From Paludibacteraceae bacterium (GTDB lineage Bacteria > Bacteroidota > Bacteroidia > Bacteroidales > Paludibacteraceae): a stretch of 64,000 nucleotides of DNA. The notes under the pieces are model-generated. The model searched no databases and was not told the origin of the DNA. It saw nothing but the letters and a program-made list of their open reading frames with translations. Below, in pieces: positions 7,997-16,934 of the stretch. Each line of letters starts with the position of its first letter. The stretch's first letter is position 1. The stretch lies in the NCBI GenBank assembly GCA_024401455.1, contig JAKSLA010000001.1:1-64000 (forward strand). Direction: 5' to 3'. The translations under genes and the position numbers were made by a program.

Positions 7997-9219
7997 ATTT
8001 CCACTGTGTTTTTCTTATCAGTCATCATACGCACGGCGTAATCGACAATATCTTTAGCCACCAATCTCTTGTCTTTCAAATCATAAGGAACAGATTCTCC
8101 AGCGCGATTAATGATTGTGACCTTATTAGTATCATATTTAAAACCTGCATTCTTATCACGCAACGAATTGAGGACGATAAAGTCGAAATTCTTGCGTTCG
8201 CACTTGCCTTTCGCATTGGTCTCCTCGTCATTGGTTTCCAGCGCGAATCCAGCCATCAACTGTCCAGGACGTTTCATCTTGCCCAAAGCAGCGGCGATGT
8301 CCTGCGTAGCCTTCAACTCCAGCATAAAATCGCCCGTCTTCTCACGCTTCATCTTTTGGTCCAAACGTTGCGCCGGAGTATAGTCGGCTACGGCCGCACA
8401 AAGAATCTCCACATCCTGCGATGGCGAAGCCTCAACAGCGGCGGCATACATTTCGGCAGCACTCTCCACATCCTGCACACGGATATTCGGGTGATGCGCC
8501 TTCACCTGCACCGGGCCAGAGATAAGCAACACGTCGGCGCCACGCTCTGCGCACTCCTCCGCCAAGGCGTAGCCCATCTTTCCCGAAGAGTAATTACCTA
8601 TAAAACGAACAGGATCCAACTTTTCGTATGTTGGACCAGCCGTAATCATAACACGCTTACCCGCAAGGTCTTGCGTAGATGAAAAATAGCGTTCCAAAGT
8701 TGCGACAATATCAGAAGGTTCAGCCATACGGCCCTTGCCTTCCAATCCGCTTGCCAAGAAGCCAGTACCCGGCTCGATGATATGATTGCCATAAGAACGA
8801 AGCACGTCCAAATTCTTCTGCGTAGCAGGATGAGCATACATATCCAAGTCCATGGCCGGAGCCAGGAACACAGGGCATTTGGCAGAAAGGTAAGTCGTCA
8901 ACAAAAGGTTGTCTGCAATGCCGTTCGCCATTTTTCCCAAACTATTTGCCGTTGCAGGTGCGACCAGATAAGCGTCTGCCCAAAGGCCCAACTTCACGTG
9001 GCTGTTCCACTCTCCATTTTCAGGGTTGAAGAAATCGACCAAGATAGGATTGCCGGAAAGCGTCGCCATCGTCAACGGAGTAATGAATTGTTTAGCCAAA
9101 GGCGTCATCACGACCTTAACGGATGCACCTCTCTTCACCAACTCACGAACTATAAGCGCGCTCTTATAGGCAGCGATGCCACCCGTCACGCCAAGAATTA
9201 TATTTTTACCTTTTAGCAT
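7993..9219 (-). CDS. coaBC: Bifunctional phosphopantothenoylcysteine decarboxylase/phosphopantothenate--cysteine ligase
   Basis: About 408 residues from ATG 9219 (MLKGKNIILGVTGG); an in-frame ATG three codons upstream is also possible. It carries two consecutive steps of coenzyme A synthesis in the cytosol. The N-terminal flavoprotein (CoaC) domain, about 1-180, has GGIAAYKS and PAMDLDMYAHPATQ. The C-terminal CoaB domain, about 185-400, has the nucleotide-binding stretch GNYSSGKMGYALAEE and the AVADYTP segment. First gene of the coaBC-porD-recN run, separated from rpoZ by a terminator. Confidence 0.95.
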   Translation of the reverse strand: MLKGKNIILGVTGGIAAYKSALIVRELVKRGASVKVVMTPLAKQFITPLTMATLSGNPILVDFFNPENGEWNSHVKLGLWADAYLVAPATANSLGKMANGIADNLLLTTYLSAKCPVFLAPAMDLDMYAHPATQKNLDVLRSYGNHIIEPGTGFLASGLEGKGRMAEPSDIVATLERYFSSTQDLAGKRVMITAGPTYEKLDPVRFIGNYSSGKMGYALAEECAERGADVLLISGPVQVKAHHPNIRVQDVESAAEMYAAAVEASPSQDVEILCAAVADYTPAQRLDQKMKREKTGDFMLELKATQDIAAALGKMKRPGQLMAGFALETNDEETNAKGKCERKNFDFIVLNSLRDKNAGFKYDTNKVTIINRAGESVPYDLKDKRLVAKDIVDYAVRMMTDKKNTVEI

Positions 9220-9299
9220 ACTTATCACTTTATAATCAAACAGATGAGTCTTACTCCCCCATCATTTGCAATCAACAACAGGGTGGTTTTTAAACAGAA

Positions 9300-9337
9300 A
9301 AAAGATAAAGGACTATAAGAATAGCTCTTTATCTTTT
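9300..9337 (-). terminator. Terminator downstream of rpoZ
   Basis: A perfect 11 bp inverted repeat (aaaagataaag / ctttatctttt, 9300-9310 and 9327-9337) lies after the rpoZ stop. On the minus strand it is followed by a run of T. It splits bamD-rpoZ from coaBC-porD-recN. Confidence 0.65.
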
Positions 9338-9385
9338 CCCTTTCTTTATCTCATTCCGAGGCGTCTTGACAACGCGCTCCAAGAA

Positions 9386-9712
9386 TCACTTATTGTTCTT
9401 CAAAGGATTTCTATAATAAACCTTGCCATCTTGATACTCTTGAGCAGCGATCAAAGTTGGCTTTGGCAACTTCTCATAGAAACGAGAAATTTCAATTTGC
9501 TCTCTGTTCTCGAACACCTCTTCCAAGTTGTCATTGTAAGAAGCGAACTCTTGAAGCTTCTTCTCCAACTCGTTCTTAATGTCAATAGAGATTTGATTAG
9601 ATCTCTTAGCAATGATGCTCACTGTCTCGTAAACATTACCCGTGTCTGCACACAACGAATTCATATCACGAGTGATAGTTGATGTAGGAGCCGATACTTT
9701 CTTGTAATCCAT
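9386..9712 (-). CDS. rpoZ: DNA-directed RNA polymerase subunit omega, Bacteroidota type
   Basis: 108 residues. The sequence (DYKKVSAPTSTITRD at the start, then SIIAKRSNQI) matches the Bacteroidota omega/Rpb6-like family, which differs from the proteobacterial form. It helps assembly and stability of RNA polymerase. It sits 30 bases downstream of bamD, the usual arrangement in this phylum. Confidence 0.88.
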   Translation of the reverse strand: MDYKKVSAPTSTITRDMNSLCADTGNVYETVSIIAKRSNQISIDIKNELEKKLQEFASYNDNLEEVFENREQIEISRFYEKLPKPTLIAAQEYQDGKVYYRNPLKNNK

Positions 9713-9742
9713 AATTATAGAAAATTTGTTTTTGTTTCTTAC

Positions 9743-10543
9743 TTATTTTTTTCCTGAAGACTTCTCGAAAATGCGTTGAGCCTCTTTTCTGTGCTTTCCG
9801 TTCGGAAAATCGTTGATGAAGTTATAATATTCGTCAACCGTGTCGCCGTAACGTTCCGCCTTTTTGCTCTCGACACTCAATTCAGCCTCTTCAAATCTCG
9901 ACTTGAGGATTAGGAATGCAAAATCCTCTTCATATTTTGAACCTGGATATTCCTTCATGGCATTCTGAGCGGCGATAATGGCCGACTGATAATTATTGCC
10001 TTGATAGTTACCCAACTTATTATACAATTTAACATTCAAGTAGGCCTTGTATGCCAACTTTTCGCGCAATTCATCAAGATATTTATTGGCATCAGGAACA
10101 CGCTCGCTCTTAGGGTAAAGTTCAAGGAACGAGTTAAACTCGTCGATGGCCTTTCGCGTGAATTCCTGGTCCAACTTAGCCTCGGGCGACTCCAAATAGT
10201 AGCAGTAAGCCACGTGGAACTTACAGAATTCGGCATACTTGCCTCTTGGATAACTTCTGAAATAACCCGTGAAATAACTTCTTGCCGTCAGATGGTCTTC
10301 ATTATTAAAATGAGACATAGCCAAAAGGTACAATGCCTCCTCTCCCTTTTCCGTACCACGGAAAGGAACGACGACCGACTCCAACAAAGTGGCCGCATTA
10401 AGCCATTTCTTCTTCTCGTAATACTCCTTTGCCTTGGCAAACTTCAAATCGTTGTCCGTGCTTTTCAGCAACGAACTGTAACCGGAACAACCAGAAAGGA
10501 GCACCAGCGAAAGCAATAATATGTATATTTTCTTTACTTCCAT
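9743..10543 (-). CDS. bamD: Outer membrane protein assembly lipoprotein BamD
   Basis: 266 residues. Lipoprotein signal with lipobox LLSGC, Cys19. The mature part is made of helical TPR-like repeats (about 30-250), as in BamD/YfiO, the lipoprotein of the BAM complex that inserts beta-barrels into the outer membrane from the periplasmic face. It heads a unit with rpoZ. A -7-type box is at 10558-10565, leaving a very short leader. Confidence 0.92.
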   Translation of the reverse strand: MEVKKIYILLLSLVLLSGCSGYSSLLKSTDNDLKFAKAKEYYEKKKWLNAATLLESVVVPFRGTEKGEEALYLLAMSHFNNEDHLTARSYFTGYFRSYPRGKYAEFCKFHVAYCYYLESPEAKLDQEFTRKAIDEFNSFLELYPKSERVPDANKYLDELREKLAYKAYLNVKLYNKLGNYQGNNYQSAIIAAQNAMKEYPGSKYEEDFAFLILKSRFEEAELSVESKKAERYGDTVDEYYNFINDFPNGKHRKEAQRIFEKSSGKK

Positions 10544-10557
10544 CTTATTTTATTCTG

Positions 10558-10565
10558 CAAAAATA
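10558..10565 (-). promoter_or_regulatory. Predicted -7 box of bamD
   Basis: CAAAAATA on plus reads TATTTTTG on minus, matching TAnnTTTG, 15 bases before the bamD start. No good -33 element is seen. Confidence 0.4.
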
Positions 10566-10692
10566 CCAAATCAAATTCAATAGAAAAAGCGAAAGACACT
10601 TTTTTAACGAATATTATCCACAAAACATACGCAAACAACTACACCTTTCGTATAAGTTTATCGACAAAGAACGTCGAAATACTAAAATATAA

Positions 10693-10723
10693 TTTGTTTT
10701 TCATCATTTGATTGCTACTTTTG
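10693..10723 (+). promoter_or_regulatory. Strong Bacteroidota-type promoter of the DUF5606 gene
   Basis: TTTG at 10693-10696 is followed, after exactly 19 bases, by TACTTTTG at 10716-10723. This is a full match to the -33 TTTG / -7 TAnnTTTG consensus. A hairpin (gggagt / actccc, 10736-10756) should lie at the 5' end of the transcript. Confidence 0.8.
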
Positions 10724-10785
10724 CAGATGCTATGTGGGAGTACACGGTGAACTCCCTTTTTAATTTTAATTATAATTCAATTTTT

Positions 10786-11184
10786 ATGCTTAAGAAGATA
10801 TTGTCTATTTCAGGTAAACCAGGTTTATATGAATTGGTAGCACAAGGTAAGAATATGTTGATCGTCGAGTCTCTTACAGAGAAAAAACGTATGCCAGCGT
10901 ATGCTCACGAGAAGATCATTTCATTGGCAGACATCGCCATCTTCACTGAAGAGGACGAGGTGCCTTTGGCTACGGTTTTCGAGAACATGGCTGTCAAAGA
11001 AGGTGGCAAAGAGGCATCTGCCAGCCCAAAGAGTTCTCCAGACGAACTTCGCGAGTACTTCGCAACCGTATTGCCTAACTTCGACCGCAATCGCGTTTAC
11101 CCTTCAGACATCAAGAAGGTCATCACTTGGTACAACCTTTTGATAGCAACTGGCATCAACAAGTTTACGCCAGAAGAGGCTTAA
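10786..11184 (+). CDS. DUF5606 domain protein
   Basis: 132 residues from ATG 10786. The longer frame would begin upstream of the predicted transcription start at about 10730, so this start is preferred. The protein begins MLKKILSISGKPGLYELVAQG, which I recognise as the DUF5606 family, conserved in Bacteroidota. No signal peptide or membrane segment; probably cytosolic. The N-terminal 60-70 residues resemble a small beta-barrel, and a helical tail (DELREYFATVLPNFDRNRVYPSDIKKVITWYN) follows. Function unknown. It stands alone, with its own promoter and a shared terminator. Confidence 0.85.
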   Translation: MLKKILSISGKPGLYELVAQGKNMLIVESLTEKKRMPAYAHEKIISLADIAIFTEEDEVPLATVFENMAVKEGGKEASASPKSSPDELREYFATVLPNFDRNRVYPSDIKKVITWYNLLIATGINKFTPEEA

Positions 11185-11207
11185 GAACCTTCTGAAAACC
11201 AAACAAG

Positions 11208-11242
11208 AAGAGCCTGTACGATTGACGTGCAGGCTCTTTTCT
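11208..11242. terminator. Bidirectional terminator between DUF5606 gene and exonuclease
   Basis: A 12 bp stem with one mismatch (aagagcctgtac, 11208-11219; gtgcaggctctt, 11227-11238) with T-rich flank on plus and A-rich flank upstream. It serves two convergent genes. Confidence 0.75.
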
Positions 11243-11266
11243 TTTCAAGGAGGCTCCTATAAACTC

Positions 11267-11758
11267 TCACAATATCTTTAAAGCGATGGCCGCGCACGCT
11301 AAAGCATCAGCCTCGGCATGGTGATGATTCTTCAAATCGAATCCACAGAGGGCGGCAATAGTGTCCAACCGATGATTGCTCGCTTCAGGGAAGGCCTTAC
11401 GGGAGGCTAAACACGTGCAATGGAACTCATAATCAGGATAATCCATCTGATAAGCCTTAAACACCGCCTTCAAGCAATTCTCGTCAAACGATTTATTGTG
11501 CGCTACCAGCGGCAACCCCTCGATAAGAGGCGCTATTTCCGCCCATACATAAGGGAAGACGGGGGCATCATCCGTGTCCTCTTGCGTCAATCCATGGACA
11601 GCAACGCAACGATAATTATAGTAATTAGGCTCCGGCTGTATCAACCGATATATCGTATCAACCACCTTGCCATCACGAACGATCACCACACCTACCGAAC
11701 AAACGCTGGTACGTTCATAATTGGCCGTTTCGAAATCTATTGCTGCAAAATTCTGCAT
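11267..11758 (-). CDS. DEDDh 3'-5' exonuclease (DnaQ/PolC epsilon-like)
   Basis: 163 residues from ATG 11758 (MQNFAAIDFETAN). This start follows a -7 box at 11789-11796, so the longer frame to 11833 is not used. Motif Exo I is DFETA near residue 8. HNKSFDENCL carries Exo II. HHHAEADALA near the C-terminus carries the His and Asp of Exo III. A single exonuclease domain without polymerase or BRCT parts, so it could be a stand-alone proofreading-like or RNA/DNA trimming enzyme. Substrate unknown. Confidence 0.88.
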   Translation of the reverse strand: MQNFAAIDFETANYERTSVCSVGVVIVRDGKVVDTIYRLIQPEPNYYNYRCVAVHGLTQEDTDDAPVFPYVWAEIAPLIEGLPLVAHNKSFDENCLKAVFKAYQMDYPDYEFHCTCLASRKAFPEASNHRLDTIAALCGFDLKNHHHAEADALACAAIALKIL

Positions 11759-11788
11759 ATCCGTTAATTTGTTTCTGTTATTTGTGGG

Positions 11789-11796
11789 CAAAATTA
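11789..11796 (-). promoter_or_regulatory. Predicted -7 box of the DEDDh exonuclease
   Basis: CAAAATTA on plus reads TAATTTTG on minus, a match to TAnnTTTG, 31 bases before the chosen start codon. Confidence 0.5.
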
Positions 11797-12079
11797 CGCC
11801 CCGCCTGTGCCACAACACGGCATAAGCCTTCAAAAAAAAGTGCTTTATTCTCTCTTATCTTTCCAACTTTCTTCGTAACGCCCTTTATTCCATTGCAATT
11901 ACCATGCAAAAATAATCATTTCACTAAAAAAACGTCCTTTATCATCCTAATCCTCTTTCGCACCATTTTTCCAACCCAAACCCACCATTTTTGTCTATCC
12001 TTAATTTTTCATTAGAGACATACTACAAAGTTTTTCCACCTTTTTCTTCTTCCATAAAAGACATATCCTTATTAATCAC

Positions 12080-12087
12080 TACTTTTG
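12080..12087 (+). promoter_or_regulatory. Predicted -7 box of the PagL-like gene
   Basis: TACTTTTG at 12080-12087, identical to the -7 box at 10716-10723, lies 25 bases before ATG 12112. No clear TTTG at -33. It excludes the longer reading frame that begins at 12085. Confidence 0.55.
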
Positions 12088-12111
12088 CAAAAGATAAAAA
12101 GAACAACATTC

Positions 12112-13308
12112 ATGAAGCAAATAAGACTCATTCTATTCGTGCTTTTGGCATTCTCCATCCAAAACATTTTTGCCTATGAAAGCCGAACAGAGCAAAGAGA
12201 GAAACATCCTATGTTTTTTTCTCTCAAAGGGGAAAAGGGCGCCGCTTTAAAGACAAACGATTACCTCAAAGCAACGGGAGAGACCGGCTATTCCGCCATC
12301 CATGCGCGCTACGGCATCTGTCCGACCAACGACTCTTGGGCCAACAAAGCTTTCAGAATGCCGTATGGTGGCATTGGATTTTCGATAGCACAACCCGAAG
12401 ACAATGCTTTTGGACATCCATTTTCGCTCTACCTTTTTCAAGGTGGACGGGTTTGCAAACTATTTCGTCCCCTTTCACTTCACTACGAATGCCAACTGGG
12501 TTATTCGGGCAACTGGGGGCACTACGACCGTTTTCTCCAACCAGACAACATCTGCATAGGCTCAAGTGAAAATGTCTATGTAGGAGGAAACATTTACCTT
12601 AAAGCAAACATCTCCAAGCATTTGGACCTGAACATCGGAGCCGGTGTCTGTCACTTCTCCAACGGAGCGACACAAATGCCCAACAAGGGCATGAACATTG
12701 CTGCGCCCTTCATAGAACTAACGTACAAATTCAACGGGCCTCAAATAGTGCCAGATGCTCCAAAATGCGTCCCTGAAAAGCCGAACAAGGTGGACCACCA
12801 AATCATCGCCACTTTTTCTCAACGACAGAAGTACTACAGCGTAGTCGGGACAGGATTAAGCACACAATACGTCAACCACAGCCACCGAGTTTACGGGTTA
12901 AGTTACTCTCGTCTCTTCGTCGGCAGTTACAAATTCAGATGGGGGCCAAGTTTAGAGTTGCTTTACGACGAAAGCAGCAATTCCGAGGCCAAATGGGAAC
13001 CCGTAGCCAACCCACAAAAACCCGAAGAGACCCGCTACTACGACCATGTTTACTTGGCATCGCCCAAAGAGCGCTTCTCGGCAGGCATTTCATTGAAGGG
13101 CGAGGTGAAGATGCCCTTCGGATCCTACTTTGCCAACTTGGGCTACGACGTAATCCACAGCAACGAAGACGACACCCGTCTATACGAAATTTTGGGAGCA
13201 AAGTTTGACATCACAGACAACGTGTTTGGCGTTTTCGGAATCCGTGCCACCCGATTCAGCAAGGCTCAGTTCTTCTGCTGGAGTTTAGGCTATACCTTCA
13301 AAAGATAA
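12112..13308 (+). CDS. PagL-like acyloxyacyl hydrolase / lipid A 3-O-deacylase family outer membrane protein
   Basis: 398 residues from ATG 12112. A signal peptide ends near residue 21 (NIFAYES). Alternating hydrophobic strands and a C-terminal aromatic ending (WSLGYTFKR) fit an outer-membrane beta-barrel. VCHFSNGATQMPNKGMN holds His181 and Ser183, matching the His-Ser part of the PagL active site followed by the conserved Asn-x-Gly stretch. Canonical PagL is about 150-180 residues; this Bacteroidota form carries a second half (about 225-398) that also looks like barrel strands. It would remove acyl chains from lipid A in the outer membrane. Activity is inferred from the motif only. Confidence 0.75.
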   Translation: MKQIRLILFVLLAFSIQNIFAYESRTEQREKHPMFFSLKGEKGAALKTNDYLKATGETGYSAIHARYGICPTNDSWANKAFRMPYGGIGFSIAQPEDNAFGHPFSLYLFQGGRVCKLFRPLSLHYECQLGYSGNWGHYDRFLQPDNICIGSSENVYVGGNIYLKANISKHLDLNIGAGVCHFSNGATQMPNKGMNIAAPFIELTYKFNGPQIVPDAPKCVPEKPNKVDHQIIATFSQRQKYYSVVGTGLSTQYVNHSHRVYGLSYSRLFVGSYKFRWGPSLELLYDESSNSEAKWEPVANPQKPEETRYYDHVYLASPKERFSAGISLKGEVKMPFGSYFANLGYDVIHSNEDDTRLYEILGAKFDITDNVFGVFGIRATRFSKAQFFCWSLGYTFKR

Positions 13309-13348
13309 ACAAGCGGCACAACGCCTACATTCACTATCACCTCTACAA

Positions 13349-13386
13349 TCCCTATTCAGCGCCAACGGCTTTGGATAGGGATTTTC
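13349..13386 (+). terminator. Terminator after the PagL-like gene
   Basis: Inverted repeat tccctat...ataggga (13349-13355 and 13375-13381), extended inward by two further pairs, followed by a T-rich stretch (attttct). Confidence 0.55.
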
Positions 13387-13485
13387 TATTGTCCCGGACT
13401 TTGCCAAGTTTTTCGAAGGCAATTTGCCTCAACGATTTTCCTAAAATCACACAATCATCACCAACACAGAACGAAAAAAAAATCG

Positions 13486-13493
13486 TATATTTG
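13486..13493 (+). promoter_or_regulatory. Predicted -7 box of the parE-like gene
   Basis: TATATTTG, 40 bases before the start codon. A short hairpin (ggcgc 13499-13503, gcgcc 13515-13519) follows at the predicted transcript 5' end. No -33 TTTG seen. Confidence 0.55.
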
Positions 13494-13533
13494 CAGAAGG
13501 CGCCCCTAAAACCTGCGCCAATTCAGACGGCTT

Positions 13534-15411
13534 ATGGCAGAATTAGATTTAAATACGGCAAATGCTCAAGCGTCCGACTACGGAGACGACAGCATCAGAC
13601 ACATCGAAGGTTTGGAGCACGTCCGCCTACGTCCCGGTATGTATATCGGAAAATTGGGCGACGGTTCGCACTACGACGACGGTATATACGTGCTACTCAA
13701 GGAGGTCATCGACAATAGCATCGATGAGTTCAGAATGGGTGTGGGAAAACAGATTGAAATCACATTGGAAGACGGAGCCATCACCGTGAGAGATTACGGT
13801 CGCGGAATTCCGTTGGGAAAGATGACCGATGCCGTTTCCATCATGAATACGGGTGCGAAGTATGATTCTAAATCCTTCAAGAAGTCCGTCGGACTGAACG
13901 GAGTCGGTACGAAGGCGGTCAACGCCCTCTCCAGCGAGTTCAGAGTGCAGAGTTTCCGCGACGGCAAGACGAGATACGCCACTTTCGAAAAGGGTATCCT
14001 GGTCAGCGACTCCGACATCATCGACGGTGACGAGCCCAACGGAACAAAAGTCTATTTTCGTCCGGACAACGACGCTAAGCTTTTTGCAAACTACAAATAC
14101 AAGGAAGACATTGTGGAGACGATGCTCCGCAACTACACCTATCTGAACACAGGCCTTACCATCATATTTAACGGTAAAAAATTCCATTCGCGCAATGGTC
14201 TGCTCGACCTCTTGAACGAGACGATGACGGAAGATGCCCTCTACCCCATCATCCATTTGAAGGGAGACGACATAGAAATTGCCCTCACCCACTGTGTGCA
14301 ATATGGCGAGGAATACCAATCGTTCGTCAACGGACAGCACACGACGCAAGGAGGAACGCACCAGTCCGCTTATCGCGAAGCCATAGGTAAAACCATCAAA
14401 GAGTTCTTTGACAAAAACATGGAATTGGCCGACATCCGTTCGGGTATCGTGGCCGCCATCTCCATCAACGTAGAGGAGCCCGTATTCGAAAGCCAGACCA
14501 AGACAAAACTCGGATCTCGCGACATGGCCCCCGACGGCGTGTCCATCAACAAGTTTGTCAACGACTTTGTAAAACAAGAGTTGGACAACTTCTTGCATAA
14601 AAACACGACGACAACCGACATCCTCCTGAAAAAAATCCAAGATGCAGAGAAGGAAAGGAAGGCTATTGCGGGTGTGACGAAAGCCGCCCGTGAGCGAGCA
14701 AAGAAAGTGAACCTTCACAACAAGAAACTCCGCGATTGTCGCATCCACTACAACGACGTGAAGGGCGACCAGCAAGAAGAATCGTCCATCTTCATCACAG
14801 AGGGAGACTCTGCGAGTGGTTCCATCACCAAAAGCCGCGACGTCAATACGCAAGCCGTATTCTCCCTTCGAGGTAAGCCGCTCAACAGTTACGGCCTTAC
14901 CCGCAAGGTGGTTTACGAGAACGAAGAGTTCAATCTGCTCCAAGCCGCACTCAACATTGAGGAAGGCATGGATGGACTAAGATACAACAAAGTCATCATC
15001 GCCACCGATGCCGATGTCGATGGCATGCACATCCGCTTGCTGTTGCTCACCTTCTTCCTACAATTCTTCCCCGAATTGGTGAAGTTAGGCCACGTTTACA
15101 TTCTGCAGACTCCGCTTTTCCGCGTACGCGACAAGAGCAAAACTTTCTACTGCTACACGGACGAAGAGCGAGAGAACGCCATCAAAACGATTGGAGCGAA
15201 AGCCGAAATCACCCGATTCAAGGGTCTCGGTGAGATTTCGCCAGACGAGTTCAAGCACTTCATCGGAAGCGAGATTCGTCTTGACCAAGTAACTCTTCGC
15301 AAGGAAGACGCTGTGGGCGGTATGCTTAGCTTCTACATGGGCAAAAACACCGCTGAAAGACAAGAATTCATCATCGACAACCTTGTCATAGAAGAGGACG
15401 AAGTGGAATAA
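13534..15411 (+). CDS. parE: Type IIA topoisomerase subunit B (ParE/topoisomerase IV type)
   Basis: 625 residues. GHKL ATPase domain at the N-terminus ([33 protein letters not shown]), transducer domain, then a TOPRIM domain with EGDSASGS and [10 protein letters not shown]. With its A subunit it would decatenate or relax DNA using ATP. The window has a second B subunit at 35.4 kb that is the more typical GyrB, so I call this one ParE. The A subunit (parC) is not adjacent. It ends at a terminator shared with sufD. Confidence 0.9.
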   Translation: MAELDLNTANAQASDYGDDSIRHIEGLEHVRLRPGMYIGKLGDGSHYDDGIYVLLKEVIDNSIDEFRMGVGKQIEITLEDGAITVRDYGRGIPLGKMTDAVSIMNTGAKYDSKSFKKSVGLNGVGTKAVNALSSEFRVQSFRDGKTRYATFEKGILVSDSDIIDGDEPNGTKVYFRPDNDAKLFANYKYKEDIVETMLRNYTYLNTGLTIIFNGKKFHSRNGLLDLLNETMTEDALYPIIHLKGDDIEIALTHCVQYGEEYQSFVNGQHTTQGGTHQSAYREAIGKTIKEFFDKNMELADIRSGIVAAISINVEEPVFESQTKTKLGSRDMAPDGVSINKFVNDFVKQELDNFLHKNTTTTDILLKKIQDAEKERKAIAGVTKAARERAKKVNLHNKKLRDCRIHYNDVKGDQQEESSIFITEGDSASGSITKSRDVNTQAVFSLRGKPLNSYGLTRKVVYENEEFNLLQAALNIEEGMDGLRYNKVIIATDADVDGMHIRLLLLTFFLQFFPELVKLGHVYILQTPLFRVRDKSKTFYCYTDEERENAIKTIGAKAEITRFKGLGEISPDEFKHFIGSEIRLDQVTLRKEDAVGGMLSFYMGKNTAERQEFIIDNLVIEEDEVE

Positions 15412-15436
15412 ACTTCTTCCCTAACATATAGACCCA

Positions 15437-15476
15437 CAAAAAAAAACTCCGCATCTATGATGACGGAGTTTTTTTG
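15437..15476. terminator. Bidirectional terminator between parE and sufD
   Basis: A run of A, stem actccg (15446-15451), a 12-base loop, stem cggagt (15464-15469) and a run of T form a symmetric terminator between two convergent genes. Confidence 0.8.
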
Positions 15477-15535
15477 TTTCTTTTAGTTAGCGAGACGCTG
15501 TCCATTGTTATATCAAAAGAGTGACAAGCGTCAAA

Positions 15536-16900
15536 TCATTCTTTACAAATCACGCAACCGTTGCATTTGGCCAATTCGCCTCTGAAACGTTTCTCCACCA
15601 AGAGACGCATCTTGTTACGAAGTGGTTCCACACTGATCTTTTCAATCACATCGTCCATAAAGGCAAGCATCAACAACATCTTTGCTTCCTTTTCAGAAAT
15701 ACCCCTCGCACGCATGTAGAACAACGCCGTTTCATCCATCTGACCCGTCGTCGCGCCATGACTACACTTCACATCATCAGCATAAATCTCCAACTGCGGT
15801 TTGCTATAAATATGAGCCTCCTTCGTCAAGCAGATATTCTTGCAACTTTGATAAGCCTCCGTCTTTTGAGCATTAGGCTTCACCAACACCTTACCAGCGA
15901 AGACGCCCACAGAAGAGTCATCAAAAACATACTTATACAATTCACGGCTGTGGCAATTGGGCACATTGTGATTGATGAACGTCGTATTGTCAACATGCTC
16001 CTCCTTGTCGCCGATAGCCATACCGCACAATAAAGTCTCTGCATGCTCGCCATCCAAATCCACACGGATATTATTTCGTGTAAATCCATTATGCAAGGTT
16101 GATTCATTGATGACGACACGAGAATCAGCCTCCTGCTTTACATAGAGCGAGCCGAAATTGTTCATCTTGTAGTTGGTCTGCTCCAGTTTATATTGTTCAT
16201 ACGAAGCCCCCTTGCCTACAAACACTTCCGTGACCCTGTTACAAAGGTAATTCATCTGATCCATCGTATGCGCGCACACCAAGAATTTTGCTTGAGCACC
16301 CTCTTCCAAGACAATCAAGTTACGGCTATTCGCCATCATGTCAACATTGGCATGCATCACATTGATGAGTTGGACAGGCTTCTCTATCACCACATTCTTA
16401 GGCACATAAAGGAAGAAGCCATCCTGCGCAAACGATGCGTTGAAAGCAACCAAGCCATCCTTCTCCACATCAGCGGCCTTGCCATAATAGCGTGCCACCA
16501 ACTCCGGATATTTCTCGGCATGTTCCTTCAAACTTCCCCAAAGGACACCCTTCTCCATCAGTTCCTCCATATCCCTTGAAAGAGAGGCCGAAGGACAAGA
16601 CAAGAATGTGTCGTTCACCACGAAGAAAAGATGCGTGCTGATGCCTGGGACATTGCACTTGACCAATTCGGAAGCAGACAAAGAGCAAGGCACTCTTTTC
16701 AAATTCATGCCATAATCCACAGCAAAGCGACTACGGACATCCGTATAGCGGTAGTCCTCCAACTTTTGGGAAGGCAAACCCAAAGAGACGAAACTCTCGA
16801 ACGCCCTATCGCGCCCTTGGTTCATCACCTCTGCCGAATTTTCCTTCAATGTTTGGGAGAACTGTTTGTATATATCTATGTAAGATTGTTCTATTTCCAT
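15536..16900 (-). CDS. sufD: Fe-S cluster assembly protein SufD
   Basis: 454 residues from ATG 16900 (MEIEQSYIDIYKQF); the open frame extends nine codons upstream but that ATG is less likely. Member of the SufB/SufD beta-helix family, part of the SufBCD scaffold that builds Fe-S clusters. The C-terminal core has the family stretch KCSHGATTGQMDETALFYMRARG. A C-terminal CNGCVICKE tail adds cysteines. It lies 34 bases after sufC. No sufS or sufE follows, because the next gene converges. Confidence 0.95.
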   Translation of the reverse strand: MEIEQSYIDIYKQFSQTLKENSAEVMNQGRDRAFESFVSLGLPSQKLEDYRYTDVRSRFAVDYGMNLKRVPCSLSASELVKCNVPGISTHLFFVVNDTFLSCPSASLSRDMEELMEKGVLWGSLKEHAEKYPELVARYYGKAADVEKDGLVAFNASFAQDGFFLYVPKNVVIEKPVQLINVMHANVDMMANSRNLIVLEEGAQAKFLVCAHTMDQMNYLCNRVTEVFVGKGASYEQYKLEQTNYKMNNFGSLYVKQEADSRVVINESTLHNGFTRNNIRVDLDGEHAETLLCGMAIGDKEEHVDNTTFINHNVPNCHSRELYKYVFDDSSVGVFAGKVLVKPNAQKTEAYQSCKNICLTKEAHIYSKPQLEIYADDVKCSHGATTGQMDETALFYMRARGISEKEAKMLLMLAFMDDVIEKISVEPLRNKMRLLVEKRFRGELAKCNGCVICKE

Positions 16901-16934
16901 ATAAAATTCAAAGAATTTGGTCCACAATCGGGAA

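Larger units (their letters stand above)
11759..12111. other. Divergent intergenic region of 353 bases
   Basis: It holds the -7 box of the exonuclease (minus, 11789-11796) and of the PagL-like gene (plus, 12080-12087). The middle (11830-12060) is AT-rich and pyrimidine-rich on the plus strand; I see no gene, repeat or stable hairpin there. Confidence 0.6.

Noticed and set aside
13693..14943. Long minus-strand open frame of 416 codons opposite parE
   Set aside because: It is fully antisense to a well-supported gene and shows no family features; it reflects codon bias of the true strand.
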